This document shows, piece after piece, positions 21,237-29,191 of a DNA stretch of 36,925 bases. This DNA is from DASUXA01 sp036378155 (lineage in GTDB: Bacteria; Actinomycetota; Actinomycetes; Mycobacteriales; Micromonosporaceae). The notes beneath the pieces are model-generated. The model did no database searches. It had not been told where the DNA came from and saw nothing but the letters and a program-made list of their open reading frames with translations. How positions within the stretch are numbered: position 1 is the first letter of the stretch; every line of letters begins with the position of its first letter. The stretch lies in contig DASUXA010000020.1 of the NCBI GenBank assembly GCA_036378155.1, forward strand, positions 1 to 36,925. Reading direction: 5' to 3'. Made by a program: the position numbers and the translations under genes.

Positions 21237-22067
21237 ATGTCTCTTGCTCGTCGCGTCCTCACCGCTGTGTCCACCGCCATGGCGGCCGCGGTCCTCGCCG
21301 CCAGTCCCGCGGCAGCCGCCACCACCCCGCCGCCCAACTCGATGGCGGCCATGGGCGACTCGATCACCCGTGGCTTCAACGCCTGCGGGTGGTACCAGGA
21401 CTGCACCATCCGCTCGTTCAGCACCGGCGAGGACTCCTCAGTCAACAGTCACTACCTGCGCATCCTCTCGGTGAACCCGGCGATCCTCGGGTACAACTAC
21501 AACGACGCCAAGAGCGGCGCGAAGTCGGCGGACATGCCCGGTCAGGCGAGCACCGCCGTGTCGCAGCACGTGGACTACGTGACGATGCTGATCGGCGCGA
21601 ACGACGCCTGCACCAGTTCCGAGTCCACGATGACGTCGGTGACCACGTTCCGGTCCAACATCGACGCCGCGCTGAACACGCTGAAGTCCGGTCTGCCCAA
21701 CGCCAGGATCTTCGTGATCAGCATCCCGGACATCTACCGCCTGTGGTACGTCGGTCACACCAGCTCCAGCGCGGTGAACACCTGGAACCTGTTCGGCATC
21801 TGCCAGTCGATGCTGGCCAACGCGACCTCCACGGCGCAGACGGACGTGGACCGGCGTCAGCGGGTACGGCAGCGGGTGATCGACTTCAACAGCCAGCTCG
21901 CCCAGGCGTGCACCGCGTACGGATCGAACTGCCTGTTCGACAACAACGCGGTGTTCAACTACCCGTTCACCCTCAGCCAGCTGTCGACCTGGGACTACTT
22001 CCACCCGAACACCAGCGGCCAAGCCGTGCTCGCCAGCGTCTCGTACGCGGCCGGCTACAACTGGTGA
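21237..22067 (+). CDS. Secreted SGNH/GDSL hydrolase (lipase/esterase)
   Basis: This 276-residue protein starts at ATG 21237, with CGGAGG 7 bases upstream. A signal peptide is clear: basic SLARR, hydrophobic run to about residue 22, and an AAASPAAAA-type cleavage zone near residue 28. SGNH blocks follow: Ser42 in AMGDSITRG, a central glycine region, Asn in LIGANDACT (about residues 116-124) and Asp253/His256 in WDYFHPN. Several cysteines (for example 50 and 55) could form disulfides, as in secreted actinomycete lipases of this family. The enzyme should cleave carboxylic esters outside the cell. It is followed by the M20 peptidase gene after 60 bases. Confidence 0.92.
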   Translation: MSLARRVLTAVSTAMAAAVLAASPAAAATTPPPNSMAAMGDSITRGFNACGWYQDCTIRSFSTGEDSSVNSHYLRILSVNPAILGYNYNDAKSGAKSADMPGQASTAVSQHVDYVTMLIGANDACTSSESTMTSVTTFRSNIDAALNTLKSGLPNARIFVISIPDIYRLWYVGHTSSSAVNTWNLFGICQSMLANATSTAQTDVDRRQRVRQRVIDFNSQLAQACTAYGSNCLFDNNAVFNYPFTLSQLSTWDYFHPNTSGQAVLASVSYAAGYNW

Positions 22068-22127
22068 TGCTGAGCGCTGAGTCGACGCCCGTCGGCGGCG
22101 GCTGTCGCCTGCTGGTAAGAAAGGGCC

Positions 22128-23432
22128 ATGACAGCCGCCGCCGACGAAGTCGTTGACCTGTGCCGCGACCTGCTCCGCATCGACACCACCAACACCGGGG
22201 ACCTGAGCACGTGCGCCGGCGAACGCGCCGCCGCCGAGTACGTCGCCGGCAAGCTCGCCGAGGTCGGTCTCGCGCCGCGCATCTACGAGTCCGCACCCGG
22301 CCGTGCCAGCGTGGTCGCCCGGTTCGAGGGTTCCGACCCGTCGCGGGGGGCGCTGCTGCTGCACGGGCACCTCGACGTGGTGCCCGCCGATGCGACCGAG
22401 TGGTCCGTCGACCCGTTCGCCGGGGAGATCCGCGACGGGTACCTGTGGGGGCGCGGCGCGATCGACATGAAGGACTTCGACGCGATGATCCTCGCGGTGG
22501 TCCGGGACTGGCGGCGCCGCGGCGTCGTCCCGCCCCGCGACCTGGTCCTCGCCTTCACCGCCGACGAGGAGGCCGGCGGCGTGTACGGCGCGGAGTTCCT
22601 GGTCCGCGAGCACGCCGACGAGTTCGACGGCTGCACCGAGGCGATCGGCGAGGTCGGCGGCTTCTCCTGGTCGGTGAACAACGACCTGCGGCTGTACCTG
22701 ATCCAGGCGGCCGAGAAGGGCATCGACTGGCTGCGGCTGCACGCCAAGGGGCGCCCCGGCCACGGCTCCATGATCAACGAGGACAACGCGGTCACCGCGC
22801 TGGCCGAGGCGGTGGCCCGGCTGGGCCGGCACCGGTTCCCGATCGAGGTGACGCCGACGGTACGGGCGTTCCTGGAGCAGGTCTCCGAGATCCTCGGGCT
22901 GCCGCTGGACCCGGACGACCCGGAGACCGCGATCGCCAAGCTCGGCCCGCTCGCCGCGATCATCGGCGCGACGGTACGCAACACCGCGAACCCCACCCGG
23001 CTGTCCGCGGGGTACAAGGACAACGTCATCCCCAGCCGGGCCAGCGCCACGATCGACTGCCGTACCCTGCCCGGCCGGCACGCCGAGTTCCAGCAGCAGC
23101 TGCGCGCCGTGATCGGCGACGACATCGAGATCGAGACGGTACACCACCGCACCGCGCTGGAAACCGGCTTCGACGGCGCCCTGGTCGACGCGATGGCGGC
23201 GGCGCTGCGAGCCGAGGACCCGGGCGCGCGCACCGTGCCGTACATGCTGTCCGGCGGCACCGACGCGAAGGACTTCGCCACCCTGGGCATGCGCTGCTTC
23301 GGGTTCGTCCCGCTGCGGCTGCCCGCCGATCTCAATTTCCCCGCGCTGTTCCATGGCATCGACGAGCGGGTTCCGGTCGACGGACTACAGTTCGGCGTGC
23401 GGGTGCTCGACCGCTTCCTGTCCCGGTGCTGA
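22128..23432 (+). CDS. M20 family metallopeptidase
   Basis: This 434-residue protein starts at ATG 22128 behind AAGAAAGGG. Zinc-site motifs are in order: LLLHGHLDVVPAD (His near residue 79, Asp 81), GRGAIDMKDF (Asp near 110), and the catalytic ADEEAGG (Glu near 146), with EAIGEVGG and a C-terminal FHGIDERVP supplying the later ligands. The dimerisation (lid) domain covers roughly 205-320. The family hydrolyses peptides or acyl-amino acids (ArgE, DapE, CPG2, aminoacylase types). The long form with GIDWLRLHAKGRPGHGS resembles the M20/M25/M40 group common in actinobacteria. Substrate is not determinable. The next gene follows after 10 bases, so co-transcription is likely. Confidence 0.93.
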   Translation: MTAAADEVVDLCRDLLRIDTTNTGDLSTCAGERAAAEYVAGKLAEVGLAPRIYESAPGRASVVARFEGSDPSRGALLLHGHLDVVPADATEWSVDPFAGEIRDGYLWGRGAIDMKDFDAMILAVVRDWRRRGVVPPRDLVLAFTADEEAGGVYGAEFLVREHADEFDGCTEAIGEVGGFSWSVNNDLRLYLIQAAEKGIDWLRLHAKGRPGHGSMINEDNAVTALAEAVARLGRHRFPIEVTPTVRAFLEQVSEILGLPLDPDDPETAIAKLGPLAAIIGATVRNTANPTRLSAGYKDNVIPSRASATIDCRTLPGRHAEFQQQLRAVIGDDIEIETVHHRTALETGFDGALVDAMAAALRAEDPGARTVPYMLSGGTDAKDFATLGMRCFGFVPLRLPADLNFPALFHGIDERVPVDGLQFGVRVLDRFLSRC

Positions 23433-23442
23433 GAGGACGATC

Positions 23443-24105
23443 ATGACCGACGACTACGCCGAGCTCGACGCTGCCCTGGACCGGGTGTTCGCGGCCGCCC
23501 GCGCGCACCTGGCGGCGGTGAAGGCCGCCGACGGCCGGGTCGACGACGACGACGTGTGGCGCGCCTACGTCGAGCTCAACAACGCCTCGTACGACTACGA
23601 CGAACTGCTGATGGACGCGTTCGGCGAGGTCACGCCGTGGGACGTGGACGCGATCGACCCGGACGAGGCGGACGAGCGGTTCGGGGTGGGCGTGGGCGGT
23701 GTCGACGGCGGCGAACCAGCCGACCCGCACCCGCACGTGATCTCGGTACGGCAGCGCCGCGACTACCGGGTGCCGAGCGTGGCGGCGCTGGTCCGGGTCG
23801 CCGAGGCGGCCCGGCGCGGCGCGACGGCGCGCGACGAGGAGCCGGAGGAGGCCGTCGGTTCGGTCGCCGAGGCGATCATCGAACTGCTGCAGTCCGGCGA
23901 CGGTTCGCTGGGCGCGCTGGACATCCCGGAGTTGGAGCCGCTCGACGGCGTGGTGACGGTCAGCGAGGTGGCGACCCCGCTGGATCTGGACGCCTACCCG
24001 GAGGACGACGGAACCGGTCCGTTCCAGATGGGCGGCAGCGACCGGCTGCTCGGCCGCCTCGACGAACACCCGCTGATCGACCTGGACGACACGCCGCAGG
24101 GCTGA
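23443..24105 (+). CDS. Conserved acidic actinobacterial protein of unknown function
   Basis: This 220-residue protein starts at ATG 23443, with GAGAGGA 6-12 bases upstream. I do not recognise a named domain. Residues 1-60 are helical with conserved-looking aromatic and acidic positions (VWRAYVELNNASYDYDELLM), then FGEVTPWDVDAIDPDEADERF, a Gly/His-containing linker, an arginine-rich RQRRDYRVPSVAALVRVAEAARR helix quoted in part (YRVPSVAALVRVAEAARR), and an acidic tail ending DEHPLIDLDDTPQG. There is no signal peptide or membrane segment. Similar proteins in related genomes have been labelled primosomal protein without support that I know of, and I do not adopt that name. It is probably in an operon with the M20 peptidase. 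Confidence 0.7.
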   Translation: MTDDYAELDAALDRVFAAARAHLAAVKAADGRVDDDDVWRAYVELNNASYDYDELLMDAFGEVTPWDVDAIDPDEADERFGVGVGGVDGGEPADPHPHVISVRQRRDYRVPSVAALVRVAEAARRGATARDEEPEEAVGSVAEAIIELLQSGDGSLGALDIPELEPLDGVVTVSEVATPLDLDAYPEDDGTGPFQMGGSDRLLGRLDEHPLIDLDDTPQG

Positions 24106-24138
24106 CCGCCCGCGGGGCACGGTCCACGCCGCGCTCGG

Positions 24139-24181
24139 CGGCCGGCGGTCCGCACACCGGCGCCCACCGGACCGCCGGCCG
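24139..24181. terminator. Bidirectional hairpin between converging genes
   Basis: A 14-bp inverted repeat (24139-24152 with 24168-24181) with a 15-base spacer lies between the acidic hypothetical gene and the DUF5703 gene. The spacer is itself GC-rich, so alternative pairings exist. Confidence 0.55.
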
Positions 24182-24205
24182 GCGGTCCGGCACGGTCGTC
24201 GCCGA

Positions 24206-24406
24206 CTAGTACGACAAACCGGGCTGGGTCGCCGAGCCGACCCTGCGACGCAGCAGAACCTGTCGGGTCCCGTTGCGCAGCAGTCGCACCCGGGCCAGTT
24301 CCCACCCGGAGAATTCGGCTTGGATCGCCAGTTGCGCCGCTGCGGTCAACCGGTCGACATCCGGTGGGAGCCGTAACGGCGCGTACTCGTAGTCCATGCC
24401 TTGCAT
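24206..24406 (-). CDS. DUF5703 family small protein
   Basis: This small protein has 66 residues from ATG 24406, or 63 from the in-frame ATG at 24397. The upstream start is preferred because GGAG lies 5 bases before it, although many homologues begin at the MDYEY position. The sequence MDYEYAPLRLPPDVDRLTAA followed by QAEFSGWELARVRLLRNGTR fits the DUF5703 family of actinobacterial proteins. The pattern (a Tyr-rich start, an amphipathic helix, then a WELARVRL strand and basic hairpin) resembles a small alpha/beta domain. Function is unknown. It follows the aldo/keto reductase gene on the same strand after a 46-base gap. Confidence 0.75.
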   Translation of the reverse strand: MQGMDYEYAPLRLPPDVDRLTAAAQLAIQAEFSGWELARVRLLRNGTRQVLLRRRVGSATQPGLSY

Positions 24407-24452
24407 ACTGCTCCGTCGGCGCGGGGCCGCACCACCCCGTGCGCCGCTGCGA

Positions 24453-25424
24453 TCAGGTCTGCCGCTCCGGGTACCCGCACGTCGGGGCGGACACGTCGTC
24501 CAGGGCGGCGCGGATCTGCGGGGGCAGGGTGATCTCCTCGGCGCGCAACGCGCCGAGCAGCTGCCCGACGGTCCGCGCGCCGAGGATCACCGACGTCACC
24601 CCGGGTCGGTCCCGCACCCAGGCGAGCGCCACCTCCACCGGCGACACCCGCAGCCCGTCCGCTGCGGTCACCACCGACTCGACGATCGCCGAACAGCGCG
24701 GGTCGAGGTACGGCGTGACGAACAGTTCGAAGTGCGGCGACGCGGCGCGCGAGTCGGCGGGGCGCCCGTGGCGGTACTTGCCGGTCAGCACGCCCCTGCC
24801 GAGCGGCGACCACGCCAGCACGCCCAGACCCAGGGTGGCGCAGGCGGGCAGCAGTTCCCGCTCGATACCGCGTTCCAGCAGCGAGTACTCCACCTGGCTG
24901 GCGACCAGCGGCGCGCGCCCCGGCCACGCCGCCTGCCAGGTCGCCGCGTACGCCGTCTCCCAGCCGGAGAAGTTCGACACGCCGACGTACCGGGCGCGAC
25001 CGGTACCGACCGCATGATCGAGCGCGGCGAGCGTCTCGTCCAGCGGGGTGTCCGGGTCGAAGCCGTGCACCTGCCACAGGTCGACGTAGTCGGTACCGAG
25101 TCGACGCAGCGACGCGTCGAGGCTGCGCAGCAGGTGCGACCGGGACGCGTCGCGGCGGCGTTCGCTGCCCGGTCGCAACCCGGATTTCGTCGAGATCAGC
25201 AGTTCGTCGCGGGGTACCAGGGTGCCGATCAGGCTGCCGATGACCGCCTCGGAGTCGCCGTCGGAGTACACGTCGGCGGTGTCGATCAGGTTGCCGCCCG
25301 CGTCGAGGTACGTCTTCAGTTGAGCGGCAGCATCGTCCGCGTCGGTGTCCCGGCCCCACGTCATGGTGCCGAGGGCGAGCCGGGACACCAGGAGTCCCGC
25401 CCTGCCGAGCGGTCGTTGCTGCAT
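24453..25424 (-). CDS. Aldo/keto reductase
   Basis: This 323-residue protein starts at ATG 25424; a TTG three codons upstream is possible but weaker. The catalytic tetrad is visible as Asp48 and Tyr53 (IDTADVYSDG), Lys80 (ISTKSGL) and His120 (WQVHGFD). The NADPH-binding C-terminal part has SPLGRGVLTGKY near 205-216 and SVILGARTVGQLLGAL near 280-295. The family reduces aldehydes and ketones or catalyses the reverse, in the cytoplasm. It resembles the YajO/PdxI-type 12-15 subfamilies. It is divergent from the LLM oxidoreductase gene; the 180-base gap contains an 11-bp GC inverted repeat (25508-25518 with 25530-25540) of unknown role. Confidence 0.93.
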   Translation of the reverse strand: MQQRPLGRAGLLVSRLALGTMTWGRDTDADDAAAQLKTYLDAGGNLIDTADVYSDGDSEAVIGSLIGTLVPRDELLISTKSGLRPGSERRRDASRSHLLRSLDASLRRLGTDYVDLWQVHGFDPDTPLDETLAALDHAVGTGRARYVGVSNFSGWETAYAATWQAAWPGRAPLVASQVEYSLLERGIERELLPACATLGLGVLAWSPLGRGVLTGKYRHGRPADSRAASPHFELFVTPYLDPRCSAIVESVVTAADGLRVSPVEVALAWVRDRPGVTSVILGARTVGQLLGALRAEEITLPPQIRAALDDVSAPTCGYPERQT

Positions 25425-25604
25425 GGCACGCAACCTACCGGCGGCGGCCGCTGTGTCGGGAGTACCTCGCCGGGGGTCGGCGCGTCGCCGTTCGGCTGAT
25501 CATCTCAGGCGCGGCGCGGCGGTCCACGACGCGCCGCGCCGTCCCCGGTCGCCCGGTCGCCCGGTACCCTGATCATGCCGGGACCCGGCGGACGGAGGCT
25601 ACGG

Positions 25605-26657
25605 ATGCGGCTCGGACTGAACCTCGGCTACCAGACGGCGTGGACGACTCCCGCCGACCACCTCGCGTTCGCGCAGGAAGCCGATCGCCTGGGCTATGCG
25701 GTGGTGTGGGCCGCCGAGGCGTACGGCTCGGACTCGCCCACGATGCTCGCGTGGATCGCCGGCCAGACCGAACGGATCGGTATCGGCAGCGCCGTCATGC
25801 AGATCCCGGCGCGCAGCCCGGCGATGACCGCGATGACCGCCGCGACCCTGGACGCGCTGTCCGAGGGCCGGTTCCACCTCGGTCTGGGCGTGTCCGGGCC
25901 GCAGGTCTCCGAGGGCTGGCACGGGGTGCGGTTCGCCAGACCGCTGGCGCGCACCAGGGAGTACGTCGACATCGTGAAGATGGCGCTGGCGCGCCAGGAG
26001 GTCAGCTACCACGGCGAGTTCTACGACCTGCCGCTGCCCGACGGACCCGGCAAGGCGTTGAAACTGTCCTTCCGGCCGCCCCGCGCGCACGTCCCGATCT
26101 ATCTCGCCGCGGTCGGCCCGAAGAACCTCGAGCTGGCCGGCGAGATCGCCGACGGCTGGTTGGCGATCTTCTTCGCCCCGGAGTACGCCCACGAGCAGAC
26201 CTCGTCGATCCGCGACGGGCGGCGCAAGGCCGGCATGGAGCTGGACGGGTTCGACATCGTGCCGAGCGTGCCGGTGGTGGTCGGCGACGACGTCGACACC
26301 TGCGCCGAGCTGGTGCGCTGGTACGCCGCGCTGTACGTCGGCGGGATGGGCAGCCGCCAGCAGAACTTCTACAACCAGTTGGCGACCCGGATGGGCTACG
26401 GCGACGCCGCGCGCGAGGTGCAGGAGCTGTACCTCGCCAAGCGGCACCGGGACGCGGCGGCGGCGGTACCGATGCAGTTCATCGACCGCACGTCGCTGCT
26501 CGGACCGGTCGACCGGATCGCCGACCGGATGCGCGCGTACGCCGACGCCGGGGTCACCACGCTGTCGGTGACCCTGTTCGCGGGCGACCGCGACAGCGGT
26601 ATCGCGACCCTGCGCGCCGTGGCGGAGGCGCTCGACCGCTCCGGCGTCGGCGACTGA
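25605..26657 (+). CDS. LLM class F420-dependent oxidoreductase
   Basis: This 350-residue protein starts at ATG 25605, chosen because ACGGAGG lies 7 bases upstream. An ATG at 25575 sits only 4 bases after a TACCCT -10-like box and is less likely. The luciferase-like monooxygenase fold is seen in MRLGLNLGYQT, EADRLGYAVVWAAEAYGSDS, IGIGSAVMQIPARSPAMTAM and LDALSEGRFHLGLGVSGPQV, with a PIYLAAVGPKNLELAGEIAD segment after residue 165. These features match the F420-dependent LLM group of actinobacteria (methylene-H4MPT reductase-like). They move a hydride between F420H2 and a substrate; which substrate is unknown. The hairpin at 26713-26752 probably ends its transcript. Confidence 0.92.
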   Translation: MRLGLNLGYQTAWTTPADHLAFAQEADRLGYAVVWAAEAYGSDSPTMLAWIAGQTERIGIGSAVMQIPARSPAMTAMTAATLDALSEGRFHLGLGVSGPQVSEGWHGVRFARPLARTREYVDIVKMALARQEVSYHGEFYDLPLPDGPGKALKLSFRPPRAHVPIYLAAVGPKNLELAGEIADGWLAIFFAPEYAHEQTSSIRDGRRKAGMELDGFDIVPSVPVVVGDDVDTCAELVRWYAALYVGGMGSRQQNFYNQLATRMGYGDAAREVQELYLAKRHRDAAAAVPMQFIDRTSLLGPVDRIADRMRAYADAGVTTLSVTLFAGDRDSGIATLRAVAEALDRSGVGD

Positions 26658-26712
26658 ACCGGGCACATCCGTCGCCGCCTCCACCGCCCGCCGGCGGTGC
26701 GCTGCCCGAACC

Positions 26713-26752
26713 GTACTCGTCCGGTGATGTGCGTACATCACCGGACGAGTAC
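26713..26752 (+). terminator. 18-bp perfect inverted repeat downstream of the LLM gene
   Basis: Arms 26713-26730 and 26735-26752 pair perfectly around a four-base GCGT loop. The arms are only moderately GC-rich (GTACTCGTCCGGTGATGT), unlike the other terminators here. It may be a terminator or a protein-binding operator. It lies in the 341-base gene-free stretch 26658-26998. Confidence 0.6.
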
Positions 26753-26918
26753 GCCGTCCACGACACACCCTGCAGCGCGGGCGGCGGGGCGCCGTGCGCG
26801 TTCGCGGGGCGCGCTCGGGCATCCGCTCGTCAACCGGTACCCCTGACCGCGCCCGCCCGGAAGCCCTCGGCCGCCGATCGTGGCGACCGAGGCTCGCGAT
26901 ACCCTCGGTGCCCGACTT

Positions 26919-26953
26919 CGTGGGTGCCCGCGGCGGTGCCGCGGGCACCCACG
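26919..26953 (+). terminator. 16-bp hairpin 45 bases upstream of uppP
   Basis: Arms 26919-26934 and 26938-26953 pair perfectly around a GGT loop. A possible -10 box (ATACCCT, 26900-26906) lies just upstream, which would place the hairpin in the uppP leader, as an attenuator or a read-through blocker. Apart from this and the hairpin at 26713, the interval 26658-26998 shows nothing I can name. Confidence 0.5.
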
Positions 26954-26998
26954 ACCCCGACTCCCGCCACCCCCCGCGTGGAATGAGGCACGTCCGTC

Positions 26999-27835
26999 AT
27001 GGAGTTCTGGAAAGCGATCATCCTCGGTGTGGTCGAAGGCGTCACCGAGTTCCTGCCGGTGTCGTCGACCGGGCACCTCACCATCGCCGAGAAGTTGCTC
27101 GGCCTCGAGGTCGACGACGTCGGTGTGACCGCGTACACCGCGATCATCCAGGTCGGCGCGATCGCCGCCGCGATCATCTACTTCTGGCGCGACATCGTGC
27201 GCATCGTGGTCGGTTTCGTGCGCGGGCTGTTCAGCCGTGAGGAACGGACCACCGCCGACTGGCGGCTGTCGACCGCCGTGGTGGTCGGCTCGATCCCGGT
27301 CGCGGTGGTCGGGCTGCTCGGCAAGCACGTCATCGAGGGTCCGCTGCGCAGCCTGTGGGTGGTAGCGGCCGGTCTGGTGCTGTGGAGCGGCGTCATGGTC
27401 TTCGCCGAGCGGGCCGCCACCCAGCAGCGCGACGAGAAGCAGGTCGGGATGCGCGACGGTCTGCTCATCGGGATCGCGCAGTGTTTCGCGCTGATCCCCG
27501 GCGTGTCCCGGTCCGGCGCGACGATCTCCGCCGGCCTGCTGCTCGACCTCGACCGGGTCACCGCGACCCGGCTGTCGTTCTTCCTCGGCATCCCGGCGCT
27601 GACCGCCGCCGGCGCGCTGGAGGCGGTCAGCAACGCCCACCAGGTCGCCACCACGGTCGGTTGGGGCGCCACCGCTGTCGGCACCGTGGTCAGCTTCGGC
27701 GTGGCGTACGCGTCGATCGCCTGGCTGCTGAAGTTCGTCGCGCACCACTCCATCGTCCGGTTCGTGTGGTACCGGGTCGCGCTCGGCGTCCTGCTCGCGG
27801 TCGCGCTCGGCGCGGGCGTGATCAGCGCGACATAA
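26999..27835 (+). CDS. uppP: Undecaprenyl-diphosphatase UppP (BacA type)
   Basis: This 278-residue polytopic membrane protein starts at ATG 26999. Both signature motifs are intact: EGVTEFLPVSSTGH (residues 14-27) with the catalytic Glu pair region, and PGVSRSGATIS (about residues 166-177) with the catalytic arginine. Seven or eight hydrophobic segments follow the BacA pattern. The enzyme removes one phosphate from undecaprenyl diphosphate, recycling the lipid carrier for peptidoglycan and wall glycan synthesis, and high levels give bacitracin resistance. It is directly followed by a phosphatase gene (GTG 9 bases after the stop), and the window also has a tandem PAP2 protein that may act on similar lipids. 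Confidence 0.95.
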   Translation: MEFWKAIILGVVEGVTEFLPVSSTGHLTIAEKLLGLEVDDVGVTAYTAIIQVGAIAAAIIYFWRDIVRIVVGFVRGLFSREERTTADWRLSTAVVVGSIPVAVVGLLGKHVIEGPLRSLWVVAAGLVLWSGVMVFAERAATQQRDEKQVGMRDGLLIGIAQCFALIPGVSRSGATISAGLLLDLDRVTATRLSFFLGIPALTAAGALEAVSNAHQVATTVGWGATAVGTVVSFGVAYASIAWLLKFVAHHSIVRFVWYRVALGVLLAVALGAGVISAT

Positions 27836-27844
27836 GGTGGGCGC

Positions 27845-28546
27845 GTGGCGACCCTCGTACTGCTCCGGCACGGCCGGACCACGTCCAACGCGGAAGGGAC
27901 CCTCGCCGGCCGCCGCCCGGTCGAACTGGACGAGACCGGGCGCGCCCAGGCGACTTCGGTCGGGCAGCGGCTGGCGAAACTGCCGATCACCCAGGTGGTG
28001 ACCAGCCCCCTGCCGCGCTGCCGGCAGACCGTCGACCTGGCGCTGCCGGGGCGGGAAGCGGCGGTCGACGAGCGGTTCACCGAGTGCGGGTACGGCACGT
28101 GGGAAGGTCAGCCGCTGAAGACCCTGATGAAGGATCCGCTGTGGAAGGCGGTCCAACTCCATCCGGCGAGCGTCAGCTTCCCCGAGGGCGAGTCGATGGC
28201 GGGCATGGCGGCGCGCGCCGTCGCCGCCGCCCGCGACTGGGACGCCAAGGTCACGGCGGCGCACGGCGCGGACGCGCTGTGGCTCGCGTGCAGCCACGGC
28301 GACGTGATCAAGTCGATCGTCGCGGACGCGCTCGGCATGCATCTGGACCTGTTCCAGCGCATCGCGGTCGACCCCGCGTCGGTCACCGTGATCCGGTACA
28401 CCCCGCTGCGCCCGTTCGTGGTCCGGCTCAACGACATGGGCGACGACCTCGCCGGGCTGGTACCGCCGAAGCGGCGCGGTCGGCGGCGTCGCAAGGCGGC
28501 ATCCGACGCCGCCGTCGGCGGCGGTGCCTGCGGCGGGCAGGTGTGA
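27845..28546 (+). CDS. Histidine phosphatase superfamily protein, MSMEG_4193 type
   Basis: This 233-residue protein starts at GTG 27845, 9 bases after the uppP stop, with AAGGTGG 5-11 bases upstream. The catalytic RHG motif is in LLRHGRTTSNAEG (His9), with a second conserved Arg in SPLPRCRQT, the proton donor region CGYGTWEG, and the second His in WLACSHGDVIKS near residue 157. These match the MSMEG_4193 phosphomutase-like family of actinobacteria. The enzyme should hydrolyse or transfer phosphate on a small molecule in the cytoplasm. The C-terminus is basic (KRRGRRRRK) then Gly/Ala-rich. In many actinobacteria this gene neighbours DUF3090 and mshC, as here. Confidence 0.9.
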   Translation: MATLVLLRHGRTTSNAEGTLAGRRPVELDETGRAQATSVGQRLAKLPITQVVTSPLPRCRQTVDLALPGREAAVDERFTECGYGTWEGQPLKTLMKDPLWKAVQLHPASVSFPEGESMAGMAARAVAAARDWDAKVTAAHGADALWLACSHGDVIKSIVADALGMHLDLFQRIAVDPASVTVIRYTPLRPFVVRLNDMGDDLAGLVPPKRRGRRRRKAASDAAVGGGACGGQV

Positions 28547-28612
28547 GCGGCGGTGACGTCCCGGCGGCCGACGCGGCTCGACCACGATTCAGCGTGGCGG
28601 GCGGCGGGCGGC

Positions 28613-28618
28613 TAATGT
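28613..28618 (+). promoter_or_regulatory. Candidate -10 box for the DUF3090 gene
   Basis: TAATGT ends 7 bases before the ATG at 28626. The bases between are TGCCCCC, with no ribosome binding site, which suggests a leaderless transcript. Confidence 0.45.
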
Positions 28619-28625
28619 TGCCCCC

Positions 28626-29186
28626 ATGACCCATCAGGTGTTCGCGTTCGAGCCGCCGGAGCGGTTCGTGGCCGGTACGGTGGGTCCGCCCGGCGAGCGC
28701 ACCTTCTTCCTCCAGGCGCGCGGTGGAGGTCGCCTGGTCAGCGTCGCTCTCGAGAAGGTCCAGGTACAGCTGCTCGCGGAGAAGCTCGACGAGCTGCTCG
28801 GCGAGGCACAGCGCCGGTTCGGGATCACGCTGCCGGAGGCCGGCGCCACCGGTGACAACGATCCGCTGGAGACCCCGGTGGACGAGGAGTTCCGGGTGGG
28901 CACCCTCGGTCTCGCCTTCGACGTCGACACCTCCACAGTGGTGATCGAGGCGATCGCCGTCGGGGACGTCGAGGACGAGCTGGACGCCGAGGACGCCGTC
29001 GAGGACGAGGAGGACACCTCCGACCTCGACCGGCTGCGGGTCCGGCTCACCCTCGCCGAGACGCGGGCGTTCATCGAGCGCGCCAAGCGGGTCGTGGCCG
29101 CCGGTCGCCCGCCGTGCCCGCTGTGCGGGCAACCGCTCGACCCGAAGGGGCACCTCTGCCCGCGACACAACGGATACCACCGGTAG
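28626..29186 (+). CDS. DUF3090 family protein
   Basis: This 186-residue protein starts at ATG 28626. The DUF3090 pattern is clear: MTHQVFAFEPPERFVAGTVG, then RTFFLQARGGGRLVSVALEK, a FRVGTLGLAFDVDT strand, an acidic linker (about residues 118-132), and a C-terminal ETRAFIERAKRVVAAGRP helix followed by CPLCGQPL and HLCPRHNGY. The last part provides three cysteines and a histidine that could bind zinc. The family is confined to actinobacteria and is nearly always beside the SCO1664-type gene, which starts 5 bases after its stop here. Function is unknown. Context with mshC suggests a link to mycothiol or to regulation of the same step, but that is inference. Confidence 0.92.
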   Translation: MTHQVFAFEPPERFVAGTVGPPGERTFFLQARGGGRLVSVALEKVQVQLLAEKLDELLGEAQRRFGITLPEAGATGDNDPLETPVDEEFRVGTLGLAFDVDTSTVVIEAIAVGDVEDELDAEDAVEDEEDTSDLDRLRVRLTLAETRAFIERAKRVVAAGRPPCPLCGQPLDPKGHLCPRHNGYHR

Positions 29187-29191
29187 CGACG

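Noticed and set aside
25575..25604. Upstream ATG for the LLM oxidoreductase
   Set aside because: The TACCCT box ends only 4 bases before this ATG, too close for leaderless initiation, and a good ACGGAGG precedes the ATG at 25605.
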